This document shows positions 7,834 to 18,051 of a stretch of DNA of 43,837 nt, one piece after another. Under the pieces are notes generated by a model. It saw only the letters and a list, made by a program, of their open reading frames with translations. It searched no databases and was not told the DNA's origin. Source of the stretch: Aureobasidium sp. EXF-3400 (taxonomy: Eukaryota > Ascomycota > Dothideomycetes > Dothideales > Saccotheciaceae); NCBI GenBank assembly GCA_024195585.1, contig SWBL01000388.1:1-43837 (forward strand), written 5' to 3'. Positions within the stretch are counted from its first letter, which is position 1, and every line of letters starts with the position of its first letter. Position numbers and translations under genes: made by a program.

Positions 7834-9228
7834 TCACTTGATATGAACATCAATGCAATCCATGTCTGAGATATCGGTATCCTTGACCAGACCTTCTGGT
7901 GGTTCCAATCTTTCGCCGTCAAACTCGAGATGAACAACCCGCGCATCGTCGAGTTTAAAACTCCGCCGTGCCGCGTTGATCATCTTGACAAATGTCGTAC
8001 TCTGCAAGCGGAAAGTAAGCAAATGTTCACGAAATGTACATTTATTGTAGATCAAGGGCACAAAACATACCGGCCGCACTTTAATCTTGATGTCTGAGTG
8101 ACCCTTTGCTTTCAGCGTGACCTTGATCAGAGGTTCCTCGACAACTGCTTCACCATCAACGGCAGGTGTACCTTCCGTACTGCCACCCCTGCCGTCCGCA
8201 GCTGTAGCGTTGCTAAGGTATCTGTTCGGTTTCGGTGCATCCTTTGCAGCCTTCTCGTCCTTGAGCCCTTGCCATGCTTCATCCGTTACAGCCACAATAT
8301 GGATCTTCTCAGCATGCTCGTCGTCGGTGTTGGCGAAAGGTCCATTAGCCATAATACGGCCATAAGAGTCCACCTTGATTCCCAGACTGCGAACAGTAGT
8401 CACATCGTACACTTTCCGTAGTTTGTGTGTGAAGAAGACACGGCTGGCGACCGAGGGTTCTAGCGACTGCTTGCTCAGCCAAGCCTCTCGCACAGCCTGA
8501 AGGTTTTGTGATAGTTTCCGAGAAACAATCAGAGGGCCGGTGCCAGGTAATGGTGAAGTGATCAGCAGTTTGACAGTTGGATCATGGACACCAGTCTCAT
8601 TTCGCTCTCGCTCTTCTTGTCGTCGCTTCTCGCGAGCTTTCTGGGCGATCTCGCGCATTTCTGGGTCGGAGTAATACACAGCGTCCTCGTCATCATCCGG
8701 GTCTGCTTCTGCTGCAGGTGTAGGTTCGAGACTGGTAACGTTCGAGCGGACCTCACCGTTCGAGGCATTGTTGTGGCTCACAGGCGCATCGTCGTCCGAT
8801 TCGTCCAGCAGCTCTATCACCGTCTCTTGTCGCGGTCGTGATTTTTGTGGGGCAGGAGCTGTCGCAAAGCTTTCTGATCCAGCAGATGCTTGTACCAATG
8901 TCTTTCTTTCTGATGCCTTGGGTTTAATCTTGGTAGGGAGCTCAGAGCCATCCTCGTCACTTATGCGCCGGCGCTTGCCCACTCGCGATTCCTCATCTTT
9001 TGCTTCGCTGGTCTGACTCCGTCTCAAAACATCCTTGTCGCTCCTCTTACGTTGGCGTTGGCGTTGACGGTCCTCGACGAGCTCGCTGAACGTGTGCGAA
9101 TGGCTGAAAATGTCTGTCGGCTCTTCTGGTTTTGATGTCGGGTCTGGAGAGGCTGAAGCAGCGGTGGGTGTGGCCGCGGCCCACGTTGGGCGTTTGAAAA
9201 GCGATCGCTTTGGTTTTCCGTCGGCCAT
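7834..9228 (-). CDS. Rad60/Esc2-type SUMO-like-domain protein
   Basis: Exon 1 is 9228..8071 and exon 2 is 8001..7834 (phase 0), giving 441 residues from MADGKPKRSLFKRPTW. An in-frame ATG at 9387 exists, but its extra 53 residues look random. The order fits the Rad60/Esc2/NIP45 family: a disordered, charged N terminus with NLS-like RKRSDKDVLRR and GKRRRIS; an acidic SUMO-interaction-like stretch TVIELLDESDDD near residue 140; a coiled Arg/Glu region; a first ubiquitin-like domain (about 215-330, with TVKLLITSPLPGTGPLIVSRKL and LGIKVDSYGRI); and a C-terminal SUMO-like domain (IKVTLKAKGHSDIKIKV to DMDCIDVHIK). Known members act in SUMO-dependent genome maintenance in the nucleus. The 69-nt intron lies inside the last domain and is itself stop-free and a multiple of three. 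Confidence 0.83.
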   Translation of the reverse strand: MADGKPKRSLFKRPTWAAATPTAASASPDPTSKPEEPTDIFSHSHTFSELVEDRQRQRQRKRSDKDVLRRSQTSEAKDEESRVGKRRRISDEDGSELPTKIKPKASERKTLVQASAGSESFATAPAPQKSRPRQETVIELLDESDDDAPVSHNNASNGEVRSNVTSLEPTPAAEADPDDDEDAVYYSDPEMREIAQKAREKRRQEERERNETGVHDPTVKLLITSPLPGTGPLIVSRKLSQNLQAVREAWLSKQSLEPSVASRVFFTHKLRKVYDVTTVRSLGIKVDSYGRIMANGPFANTDDEHAEKIHIVAVTDEAWQGLKDEKAAKDAPKPNRYLSNATAADGRGGSTEGTPAVDGEAVVEEPLIKVTLKAKGHSDIKIKVRPVCFVPLIYNKCTFREHLLTFRLQSTTFVKMINAARRSFKLDDARVVHLEFDGERLEPPEGLVKDTDISDMDCIDVHIK

Positions 9229-9511
9229 GTGTACGAGCAGAGTCTTTGTTGTGTTTGACGTGAGGCTTGAATGGCATGCGCCGCCACAATCGCCGACGAC
9301 TCGAGCGTCTTGACCAAAAAGTGACGGAAGCGCGTCGTTGCTCGACTGCGGGGTTGTCACTGCCTTTTTGAGCTTGACATGTTTCAAGCTCTTCGACGTC
9401 TCACTTCTTTCTCTTCTCGATTGTTCCTTCCTCTATTGTGATTTGCAAGCTTCATGCTCATTATTTCGTATTATTCGTGTCTAACATCTAGGTCTCTATC
9501 TGATCCATCAT

Positions 9512-11327
9512 CTATGCCCCTCCCTTTTCTCCGCCTCCGGCTTCTTGCTCCATCCTGCTGATGAACTTCGACTTCAGTCGGATCAGATGACCGTACTTGT
9601 AAAACACAAATGGGATGGGGATTATGAGGACTTCCAACAGTCCCAACAGCGTTCCTTGCCAGTGTGGACCGAGAGCATTCCACATGGCAGGACCAGCTAA
9701 CGGCAGCGTGCCGCCTGCAATAGTGCGAGTCAACACGTTGCCAGCCATGGCCGACGCTGCATACATCCCATAGCTACGTCCGATGTAGTTCGACCCATAT
9801 ATGAAGGTTGCTGTTGTGCCTGCTCCGAATGGAATCCCCGAGATTATTGGGCACATGTAGTGCACATTCGGTGTACAGGTCCACGCGAACATCAAACCAC
9901 CAATGGGCACCAAGATTGCACCGATGCAGACAATGAACACCGGCGACTCTGGGGTTGGCTTACCATTGGCATCTAGCTTCCTTCGTTGAATCATCTTCCT
10001 AAGGAGTGGTTCACATCCGATGATCAACAAGTTTCCAAGACCAATACCAAGGTATGAGAGTCCAGTGTGGCCAATCGACCACCCGCGAAGTCCCACAAAT
10101 ACTCTGGGATAAATGACGAACGTCAAATCTGCTCACTTCTTAGTACGTCTTGATGCTATTGCCACAAACCTGTACTCACAATTCATCGAGTAGATGATCA
10201 AGAAGTAGAGATCCCAGAACCAGAGGATAGGCTCAGAGACAGTAAGATAGATGGGTCTCCACAGTGATGCTCCAAGCAAAGGCCAGAATGGTCGCTTCTC
10301 ATCATGCTTACTCCACCACTGATTGTCACCGGTTTCCTTTCTCTTCTTCTCCGCACGACGCCTGAGGAGAGCTGGACCGTATGTTTCTGGCACCGTTGCC
10401 ATCAACAGGAAAGATACTCCAGCCAGTATCAAGGTTATCCAGTGAATCCATCGCCATCCTAGATTGTCAAATACGAAGCCACCAATAAGCGGACCGAGGA
10501 CGGGCCCATTCATTAACCCTGCACACCAGATACTGAAGGTCAAAGCCCTGTGCCTGTCTGTCGAGACGTCGTTAATCGTACCGGGCGAGTTAGATACGAC
10601 TGAGCAACCGACCATCGCAGCGAAGAACCGGCATACGATTACAGTCGATACGTTTTTCGCAATGGCGCAAGGGAAGATAAAAAACATGAATGCGAACAAT
10701 GTCGAGATGTAAACCGGACGACGGCCAAACATTTCCTGTACAAGCATTAGAGATGCTGGAGCGAGAAATCAAGATCTCTACTTACGCTTAGCGGAGCCCA
10801 GATCATGCTTCCAGCAGCCATGCCGAAGAGGTATGTTGTCAAGCCGAGAAGGGATATCGTTGAGTTAGGTACGTCGAACTCCACAGTCATGCCATGTACG
10901 CCTGAGATGCCTGAAGTATATGCGGATGAATACAAGACACTACCCAGCCCGTTAGTGCCAGCTACGGAAATGGCTATCGGGATACTTACACTGTGCAGCT
11001 TGCAATTGTGCACGCGAAGATAGTGTGGGTTTTCCTCCAGACTGACCAATTTTTAGGATTTTCGACATCGTTCTCTTCCCATTTGATCTCACAGTCCGGA
11101 TCGAAGCATCCGGAGTGCGACTGTGGTGAAGGCGGTATGCTTCTAGACGCGGTAGGCTCGAGATCTGCAAAGGCTACGGTATGATCGTTTTGGCTGTCCA
11201 CACTGTCTTCCTCGTGGACAAAATCGAGCGAAGTATGTGAAGAGCTTGCTGAACTCCAGGTGATCTCGTGCAACTCCTTGACCTCGGTCTCGTATGCTTC
11301 CGTCGCTGGTTGCTGTGATGACTCCAT
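9512..11327 (-). CDS. MFS multidrug/polyamine-type (DHA1) transporter
   Basis: Four exons (11327..10990, 10939..10786, 10735..10180, 10128..9512) give 554 residues. The first 95 residues are cytosolic and Ser/acidic-rich and end in ENPKNWSVWRK, the signature that precedes helix 1 in fungal DHA1 drug:H+ antiporters of the Flu1/Tpo1 group. Visible signatures are the loop 2-3 motif EMFGRRPVYI (motif A type) and GLMNGPVLGPLIGGFVFDNL (antiporter motif C). The second half has helices around residues 360-540 (for example LGIGLGNLLIIG, GAILVPIGGLMFAW, GLLEVLIIPIPFVFY). Three introns are confirmed by frame: CTV/VLYSS, LS/EMFGRR and SMNY/LTF. Substrate cannot be read. It is transcribed divergently from a Zn2Cys6 regulator (start 11867), a common arrangement for inducible export genes. 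The extreme C terminus is Lys/Arg/Gly-rich. Confidence 0.9.
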
Positions 11328-11866
11328 CTTGTTAATGTTGTCACAGGCCTCAGATCTCTTTCTGTGCCTCAGTGGGGTGATAAGATCTTCGAAAGGTATA
11401 TGAGACAAGAGGATGAGGCTCAAGAACAGTTGGAGAACTCTCAACAGTCGTCTGCAAGTGGTTATAGACAGTATATCATATTCTTGCAATCATCTCCAAG
11501 GAAGATATTTCGATGTCTCTTTGTCGGAATACTAGCCGTCCCCAGAGGTTGGGACATTTTGCATATAACCATTTCTTGATACCTTACGATGCTAGGACGA
11601 ATCACAGACGTCCGAGTTCAACTTCTTCCCTGCCATCTGAATCCCTATACGATCAATTCTGCGATAAGAAGAGCAAAGAAGACGGAAGCCGGCCCGGCTT
11701 CTGATTTGAGCAAGGAAGTCGCGAGAGACCTCTGTGCTTGGCGTTTCCTGACCGGATCAAAGCGGGCCGTGAAACAATCTTCTGCGACACCGGCCTGCAC
11801 CCGTACACAGAGAAACAAGGCCCGGCACACCGGACCGTCCTGTCCCCTCAACATCATCCAATAGCC
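11328..11866. promoter_or_regulatory. Shared intergenic region between MFS transporter and Zn2Cys6 regulator
   Basis: The region is 539 bases between divergent start codons. It contains several CGG/CCG triplets (for example near 11690 and 11755-11835) of the kind recognised by Zn2Cys6 proteins, but no unambiguous inverted CGG pair with defined spacing was established. No open frame here has a recognisable product. Confidence 0.4.
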
Positions 11867-14275
11867 ATGGAGAGCAATGTGCAGCAAACGCCCGAGAGCG
11901 CGCGACCTCCCAAACGTGTCTCTCAAGCATGTGAAGCTTGCCGGTACGTCTCGTGTAGCTACTCGGTCCCCTTTGCGATGCGACACTGACATTTTGACAA
12001 CAGTCGCAAGAAGTCGAGATGTCCCGGAGAGAAGCCTGCGTGTTCTCTTTGCACAAGACTAAAACAGACTTGTGTATACGCCGATGATGGGTCTATGCCA
12101 GAGGCCAGATCGGCCGCCATCGAGCGACGCATGGTAAGTCTTATCGCAGCCCGGACCGAAAGGACTTGTCCTATAAATTGTTTCGCAAATAACAAGCCAC
12201 CTGGTTATCGTGCTGACTTGACTTAAAGAATGCTCGCTTCTCTGAGTTGGAGAACAAACTCGAAACTCTTCTCAGAGCCATGTTCGTAGATATGTGCACG
12301 GATTGCTGAGGATAACACTAACTTGTGAAGACCTGGTACACCAACTACGATACTACCGCGAACGCCGCTTGAGTCTCATGTCGAGAGCTCACGAGCATCG
12401 CCTAGGGTATCGTCGTCGAGAAGGAGGTCTCTCGAGATGCCCGAAGGCACTACTCCGTCAGGACTACAGATACCACATGAGCCCACACGCCTTGAGGTTG
12501 CTGTACCTATCCTGATGAAGAAATGGAACTGCCAACCTATCCCGTTGTTTCATCCGAATCTGGAGAAGGACTATATGACAAGAGGGTCAGAAGTCCAATT
12601 TGCCATTCTCGCAATGGCAGGTCGTCTCAATGCACGGGGTCCAGAAGTCGATGATTGGTGCGAGGCTAATGCTCACCGTGCAAGAGAGCTAGCATCGGGC
12701 AGAGTTCTTGCTGGCGAAGTTAGACTGAGCACTATACAAGCGTTCGTATTGCTGTCTTTCTTGGATTTCACAAGTACGTGTGCCTCAATTCGTGTTCGTT
12801 CAGCGGCTAATGATTACAGACGATAATGGGCAGCGATCACATCTATTCCTTGTAAACGCCATCTCTCTTGCCCAAACGTCTGGTCTTCTCGACCCACAAG
12901 TAGTCATCAATAATCCAGTCGAGCTCGAGGAGAGAAGACGCTGCTTCTGGAGCATCGCGATTATGGAGAATATGTTCAACCTGCAAACTCTGACGTTCGG
13001 CGCGAAGAGCAATACCTACCATGCTTCCTTCAAGCCAGTCAGTCCTAACGCAACCTCAAAGGGAGAGCTGGTATCGCCATCTTCACAGAACATCGTGGCC
13101 GACGGTCCAGTTCCTGGTATAATCATCAACACTTTGCCTATGTTCGACATATTCAAGAAGGCTGCCAAGTACGTTACAGATACTAAAAATGGTGTGCTTC
13201 CACACCCACCATGGCAACAGCAATCAGACTATTCTGCGATACAAGCCGATATACTAGAGTTGGAGTCAAATTTCTACCCAGAGTATCGATTCGACAGAAC
13301 GAAAATGACACAGCATTCCAAGGAGGCCATCGAACAGAATTGGGCCTTTTGGAGTTGCTGGTTGGTGAACCAATTCATGTATCACACGATACACATGCTG
13401 CTCAACCATCCTTTTCTCATCTCGTTGCGGATCGCTGCTGCTGGACGTTGTCCTAGAACTTTCAGTCAGTCCTCTTCGGATCAAGTGGTGGTGCACTCGA
13501 ACTGGATCATTCGTCTCTTAGACTTGCTCGAAGAGAAGGAGGTCAATGTCTCGGATCCTTTCCTGGCGTACTGCATTTCCGTCGCGATAACAGTGTTCAT
13601 TCACTATCGTAATGCAGAGATACAAAGTTTACGACAAAACGCAGAGAAGGGATTGTTCAAAGGCCGACAAGAACTAGGAGAACTTTCATCGCTGTTGAAG
13701 AATGTTGAGCGCATGGTATGATCCTACTTGCCTCGCAGAATCAACGATGTAGCTGACGCAATGCATAGAGAAAAGCATTAGACAAGCTTGAGGCAATGGA
13801 TACCTCACGTCGCTCAACGAGTCCCCAACCAACAGCTTCAGGTGGCAGTAAGCAAGACCTCCTTTGGGACATCCTCATTTTCCACTCGCCTAGCAGATCC
13901 ATCGCAACCGGCCAAGGTCTTTTCAGCAAAGAATTCGCTGCGCCTCCAAACGAAGCTGTAACCAGAGACGCCACCTCAATGGTGCGACCCACTCCTTCAA
14001 CAGTCCAAAATATCACTTCCGCAGATGGCTTCCAAAGTTCTGTGGGCCCCTCGTTCGCAAGACCTCCTCTTCCCAATCCAGCCACAACCATGTCTACAAT
14101 GCCCGCAACGCCCGGCCAACATCCTACCTTCATCCCCGGAGTTGCGCAGTTCTCAACACCGGCGGATCCGAATTTGATGCCCTTTAACGATCAAAACCTC
14201 GCTGCCATTACTGAGTTCTTGGATCAAAACTCAGGAAGGATGTTTAATGAATGGTGGGACTTTGGAGATTTGTAG
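11867..14275 (+). CDS. Zn2Cys6 fungal-specific transcription factor
   Basis: Six exons (11867..11943, 12004..12133, 12229..12281, 12331..12773, 12820..13715, 13769..14275) give 701 residues. The zinc cluster is intact once intron 1 is removed: C22-x2-C25-x6-C32-x6-C39-x2-C42-x6-C49, with CRRKKSRCPG as the DNA-reading loop. A short dimerisation-type helix follows (NARFSELENKLETLLRAM). The middle-homology/fungal_trans region covers about residues 190-460, with ERRRCFWSIAIMENMF as its most recognisable motif. The C terminus is Ser/Thr/Pro-rich and ends in an acidic/aromatic segment (MFNEWWDFGDL) that could activate transcription. Intron 3 uses a weak GTTCGT donor, chosen because it alone keeps the frame. 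The divergent MFS transporter is the natural candidate target; that is inference. Confidence 0.9.
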
Positions 14276-14559
14276 TATAGAATGTTGAAGATTGTAGATA
14301 TCTTGAGGGTATATACATGAGTATGTTTGTGGGAGGGTCGTTGGTATCTTTGACTGGTGCTTGTTGAATAGCCGTAAAACTGCGGATGAATGAACAGAAA
14401 AGTTGAAAACCGAAAAAATGCGATGAATTTCCCATCCAAAAATTCGGGAGTTACCAAGAAAGAAAAGAATGGAGATGGTCCAATAAATGCTTTTTGTTTT
14501 CTCTTCCTGCCAAAAGGTGAGAACAGAAAGAAGCTATGTCAAAAGGAAAATGCTTCTTT

Positions 14560-15977
14560 TTAAGGCTGGCTGGGCCAGATCTGGTCAGCAATGCCTCTGA
14601 CAAGCTGCAGCTTCTTGCGCATATCCTCGTAGCCGAGCGAGTTACCCTCAGCGTGGGAAGCGAAACCACACTGGGGCGAAACACCCACACGCTGGAGAGC
14701 CTCCTCTCTCGACTGACCGCTGCCCTCGGCAATAAAGTCGGCAGCTTGGTACACACGCTGCACCATCTTGTCCTTGTCCTCGAGCTCGGGGAACTTGCTG
14801 GTTACAACACCGAGAATGACGTTCTTGTTCTTGGGAAGGTGCTTCAGGGGCTCGAAGCCGCCGGCGCGAGGGGTGTCGTACTCGAGGTAGTAGGTATCGA
14901 CATTGAGGTCCTTGAAGAGCTTGGAAGCAATGTTGTCGTAGGCGCCCTCGCTGAAGTGGCGGCTGCCCATGTAGTTGCCACGGCAGAGATGGATGCCCAA
15001 GTGCATGTCTGCGGGACGCTCGAAGCAGGCATTGTAGAACTTTACGTAGGCGTCGAACATCTCGTCGGCGGTCTTTGTGTTGCCCTTGTCGGCTTTCCAG
15101 CCGGTGAGCATGGCTTCAGAGCAGAAGTAGGCGAGGTTAGGGTCGTCGATCTGGATGTTGCGGATGCCGGCGTCGTGCAGGAGTTTCAATTCGGTCTGGT
15201 ATGCCTTTGCGACATCGGCAAAGTACTCCTCATCGTTGGCGTAGACCTCCTGAGGGAAAGCGCGACCAGCACGGTAGCGGAAGTGGTACCATGAAGGAGA
15301 AATAAGGGTGATCTTGATGTTCTTCCACTCGTCCTCGGGAACGTTGGCCTTCATGACTTCGAGCTCGCGGGCGTTGCTGGTGTGGCCGGGGTGGCTGATC
15401 TTGCTCACGCACACGGTCACGGCGTTGGGGATCTCCTTGGCCTCGAGAAAAGACTTGACATCAGGTGCGTAGTCACGGAACATGGAGGCGTCGTAGCCCT
15501 TGAGGACACCAAGCTGGCGATCCTCCATACCGTTCAGCTCTTCGAAGAAGGTACCCCAGAACATATGCCTTTTATTGTTGAGTCAGATTGAGATTCGTTC
15601 TTTGATATTCTTGCTTGTTCTCATGTGACGACTCCGCAATACTTTTCACATTGTACGACTCATTGAGTGTTCGATAGGAAGGAGTTGGATAGGTATAAGG
15701 AAAAGATGTGATGACATGCATATATCGAGCAGTCTTTGAATTTAAAGAAAGGAAAGAGAACATACCTGGTGTATTCACCACTGGAGATAGCATGGAAACC
15801 ACAATCCTTCTGGAGCTTGACAACCTCAGTGACGGCCTTGTCCTCAATGGGCTTCAATTCAGCAGCGTCAGCCTTGCCAGCAGCCACAGCGTAACGCTTT
15901 TGGACGAGCTCATCAGGACGAAGCAGCGAACCGACGTGCTCAGCTCTGAAAGGAGGGTTTCTCTTGGCGGTAGACAT
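14560..15977 (-). CDS. MetE C-terminal-domain-like protein (cobalamin-independent methionine synthase superfamily)
   Basis: Exon 1 is 15977..15766 and exon 2 is 15568..14560, joined at GTATGT/AAAAG in phase 2, giving 406 residues. It has the TIM-barrel fold of the catalytic C-terminal half of MetE without the N-terminal half: RAEHVGSLLRPDEL at the start (the folate-barrel opening), SGEYTR, IQIDDPNLAYF (substrate region), LGIHLCRGN (the His and Cys of a zinc site in MetE-type enzymes), YLEYDTPRAGGFEPL and LGVVTSKFPELE. The C terminus has VGVSPQCGFASHAEGNSLG, where the conserved Cys of the ligand set sits. Fungi often carry such short MetE-like enzymes beside a full-length one. Methyl transfer to a thiol is likely, but the methyl donor is unknown. 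It converges on the Zn2Cys6 gene with 284 bases between stops. Confidence 0.85.
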
Positions 15978-16557
15978 TCTGTGATGTGCTTTTTATGAAA
16001 CTTCTCAAGGGAAGGTGAAGAGGGGAAAATTGTTCGCTGCCCTCTTCTATAGCCCCACCGCAATATAACTGCAAGAGGGCTTCGAGATGTTTTGGGCGAG
16101 CAGCGACCCCACCAAGCCCCACGACCGGCTTCGGGGCCCGAGTCTTGGCACATTTACCGCCTTGTCGTTGGGTGGCAGTATGAGTATTTATTACCCAGAC
16201 AGCTACTCCGTACCCAGCTAGAGATCGGGCACCCTATTTACCAGCACAACATGGTTATGTCTTGACGCTAGGGTAGGTGTTGTACATGTGCATTCGCCTG
16301 CACTTCTCCAGAGGCACTCCGTGTAAGCTCGTCTGAACATAGTCCTCTCTGTCTCTGGTTCAACTTCTTGTTACGTATCGATGGATGAGCCAGGACACAC
16401 GATCGCAAGAGCCTCTACCTTGTCAGGTATTCGGCGATGATAATAGTCAATTGGTAAGCTAGCTAAACATGCTCGCCGAAGCCCGCGTCCGTGTTCGCGG
16501 TGGCCGCTTCGACATATAAGGGCTGCATCAGCTTGCATCGAAAGGCATCAGCACTTC
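15978..16557. other. Intergenic between divergent MetE-like gene and secreted-protein gene
   Basis: This holds two promoters. A TATA-like element (cATATAAg, near 16514-16520) lies about 40 bases before the ATG at 16558. No RNA gene or plausible coding frame was seen. Confidence 0.5.
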
Positions 16558-17329
16558 ATGCGTACACTGTCTTTGCGAGCAGAAATCGCCATGTTACTCT
16601 GGACGGTCGCTTTCGGAGGCGCAGCTGCCTATGTACCGTCAACATCATTTCTGCTCGGGATACCTCTTGGAATTGATGTTGCATTGGATCGCAATCTTCA
16701 TCTTCTGGCTCTAGGGACGACTTCTGGTTGCAATCATCCATCTTCTACGTTGAAGGGATATGAGTCACTTGTCGAGCGACCTGGCGATCTCGTCGCCATG
16801 GTCGAGACGACGAACGTATCCACCAACAGATCCGAAGGAAAGAGTGAAGACGCAGACTCAACAGCAAAAGAATCCGATAGAAAATCCCAAGATGCTCCGC
16901 CAATGTCACAAGAGAAGGTCTATCTCGGCGGTGACCAACCTGACGGCTGTCCGGAAGATATCGATACCCTTCATTGCGATGAATGTGGAGGTAACAAAGG
17001 CTCGCTGGATGGAATGAGCAGATGCAAAGGCGTAAGTGTCAACTCTATACCGTATGAAAGCCTTCCATCCTGACAGACAAAGACATGCAGTGGAAGGCTG
17101 CATCTGTGTAAACATGGAGTTCAGCCACAGTGACCCATTAATCCGCCGTCGCGGTGAAAGAACGATGAGTCCGTATTCCTTGGAGATACTCAGATTGATC
17201 GAGGAGTATGAATCGGAGGAAGAGGAAAAGTCTGTCGATCTGGAGGAGGAAATCGTGGAGGCTGCAAACACTGATCAAGCAGGACCAGAAGCAAGTCGAC
17301 ATGCCAATCGAATGACAAAACATCATTAG
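16558..17329 (+). CDS. Small secreted cysteine-motif protein of unknown function; splice structure uncertain
   Basis: The N terminus is a convincing signal peptide (MLLWTVAFGGAAAYV, from the ATG at 16591 or after a short extension from 16558). A Ser/Asp/Lys-rich mature region follows, and then a Cys cluster, LHCDECGGNKG and MSRCKG, just before a strong GTAAGT donor (17033). Using that donor with the CATGCAG acceptor (17090) gives only a few more residues. Shifting the donor four bases into GTAAGT (GT at 17037) joins in frame to EGCICVNMEFSHSD, completing a C-x2-C...C...C-x-C pattern that I associate with small fungal secreted or cell-surface proteins. A Glu-rich tail follows, ending at 17329. 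The same frame then stays open for a further 74 codons after the stop. It could be an effector-like or cell-wall protein; the function is unknown, and the 3' half may be decayed. Confidence 0.5.
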
Positions 17330-18051
17330 TTTAAGCGAGGCGGGAAGCAAAAAAAACGTATTGGAGAGAAAGCGCAAGATCTATGCGCAAACTCCTCGTT
17401 CGGTAACATCATCAACATATTCCAAGCTTCTCCTGACTATGTTGGGGTAAATTTCGACGCGCCTGATGTCTTCGCAAATCGTGTCTCTTTCTTACCGTCC
17501 GAAGTTGAGTATTCCCGGGGGCGCGTTAGGGCATTCATGTCTGAGGTCCCCTAGCCCATAGTTTTCTGTCGAAGGATGAGACCAACCATTGCGTCCCACA
17601 TGCCATGGAAGTCATCTCCACAGTTGTGCTATTCGTGCGAGAAGCACGATTTCTGGCAAACGTCATTGTGAACTGCATCGTATATCAGTCAGTTGTTATT
17701 GCTCAAGTAATTACGAAGTCCATTGAGGATGATACTGACTATCGAAGGGAGGGTGCAAATTTTTGCTTCTAAGATTTCTGATCTTCTTTGTCACGTTTCC
17801 ATGGTACGAAGAGGTCTGGCTTGCTCCTGCCGATTGAAGTGTTCGGTCTTATTGTGACGGCCTCCACATTCAGCAATCATCCTTCTCAGCATAAGGCTTC
17901 CGTCCTTTCTTCCTCACAAGGCATCCACACTGCCATCGCGAAAACTATCCTCTTCTTGATTCGTCGTGTCTTTGGGATATGATCATGTCTCATGGTAAGT
18001 CCAACAGCCTGATGGGTGCTAGACAGTGACCTCATCTCTTTCATCGCTTTC
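17330..18051. other. Intergenic, possible 3' extension of the secreted-protein gene
   Basis: About 720 bases. Immediately after the TAG at 17327..17329 the same frame is open to about 17551, and the TAG is preceded by a branch-like ATGAC, so the TAG could itself be a 3' splice site. No recognised domain is present. The right part is the 3' flank of the PHD-finger gene. No RNA gene was seen. Confidence 0.4.

Noticed and set aside
9229..9387. N-terminal extension of the SUMO-like-domain protein to an upstream ATG
   Set aside because: The extra residues look random, while MADGKPKRSLFKRP at 9228 is a typical start for this type of protein.
14536..15294. 252-codon plus-strand frame
   Set aside because: It is the antisense shadow of the MetE-like gene; codon bias of the real gene keeps the opposite strand open.
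9512..16153. Secondary-metabolite gene cluster around the MFS transporter and Zn2Cys6 factor
   Set aside because: No polyketide synthase, NRPS, terpene cyclase or tailoring oxidases are present; neighbours are housekeeping-type.
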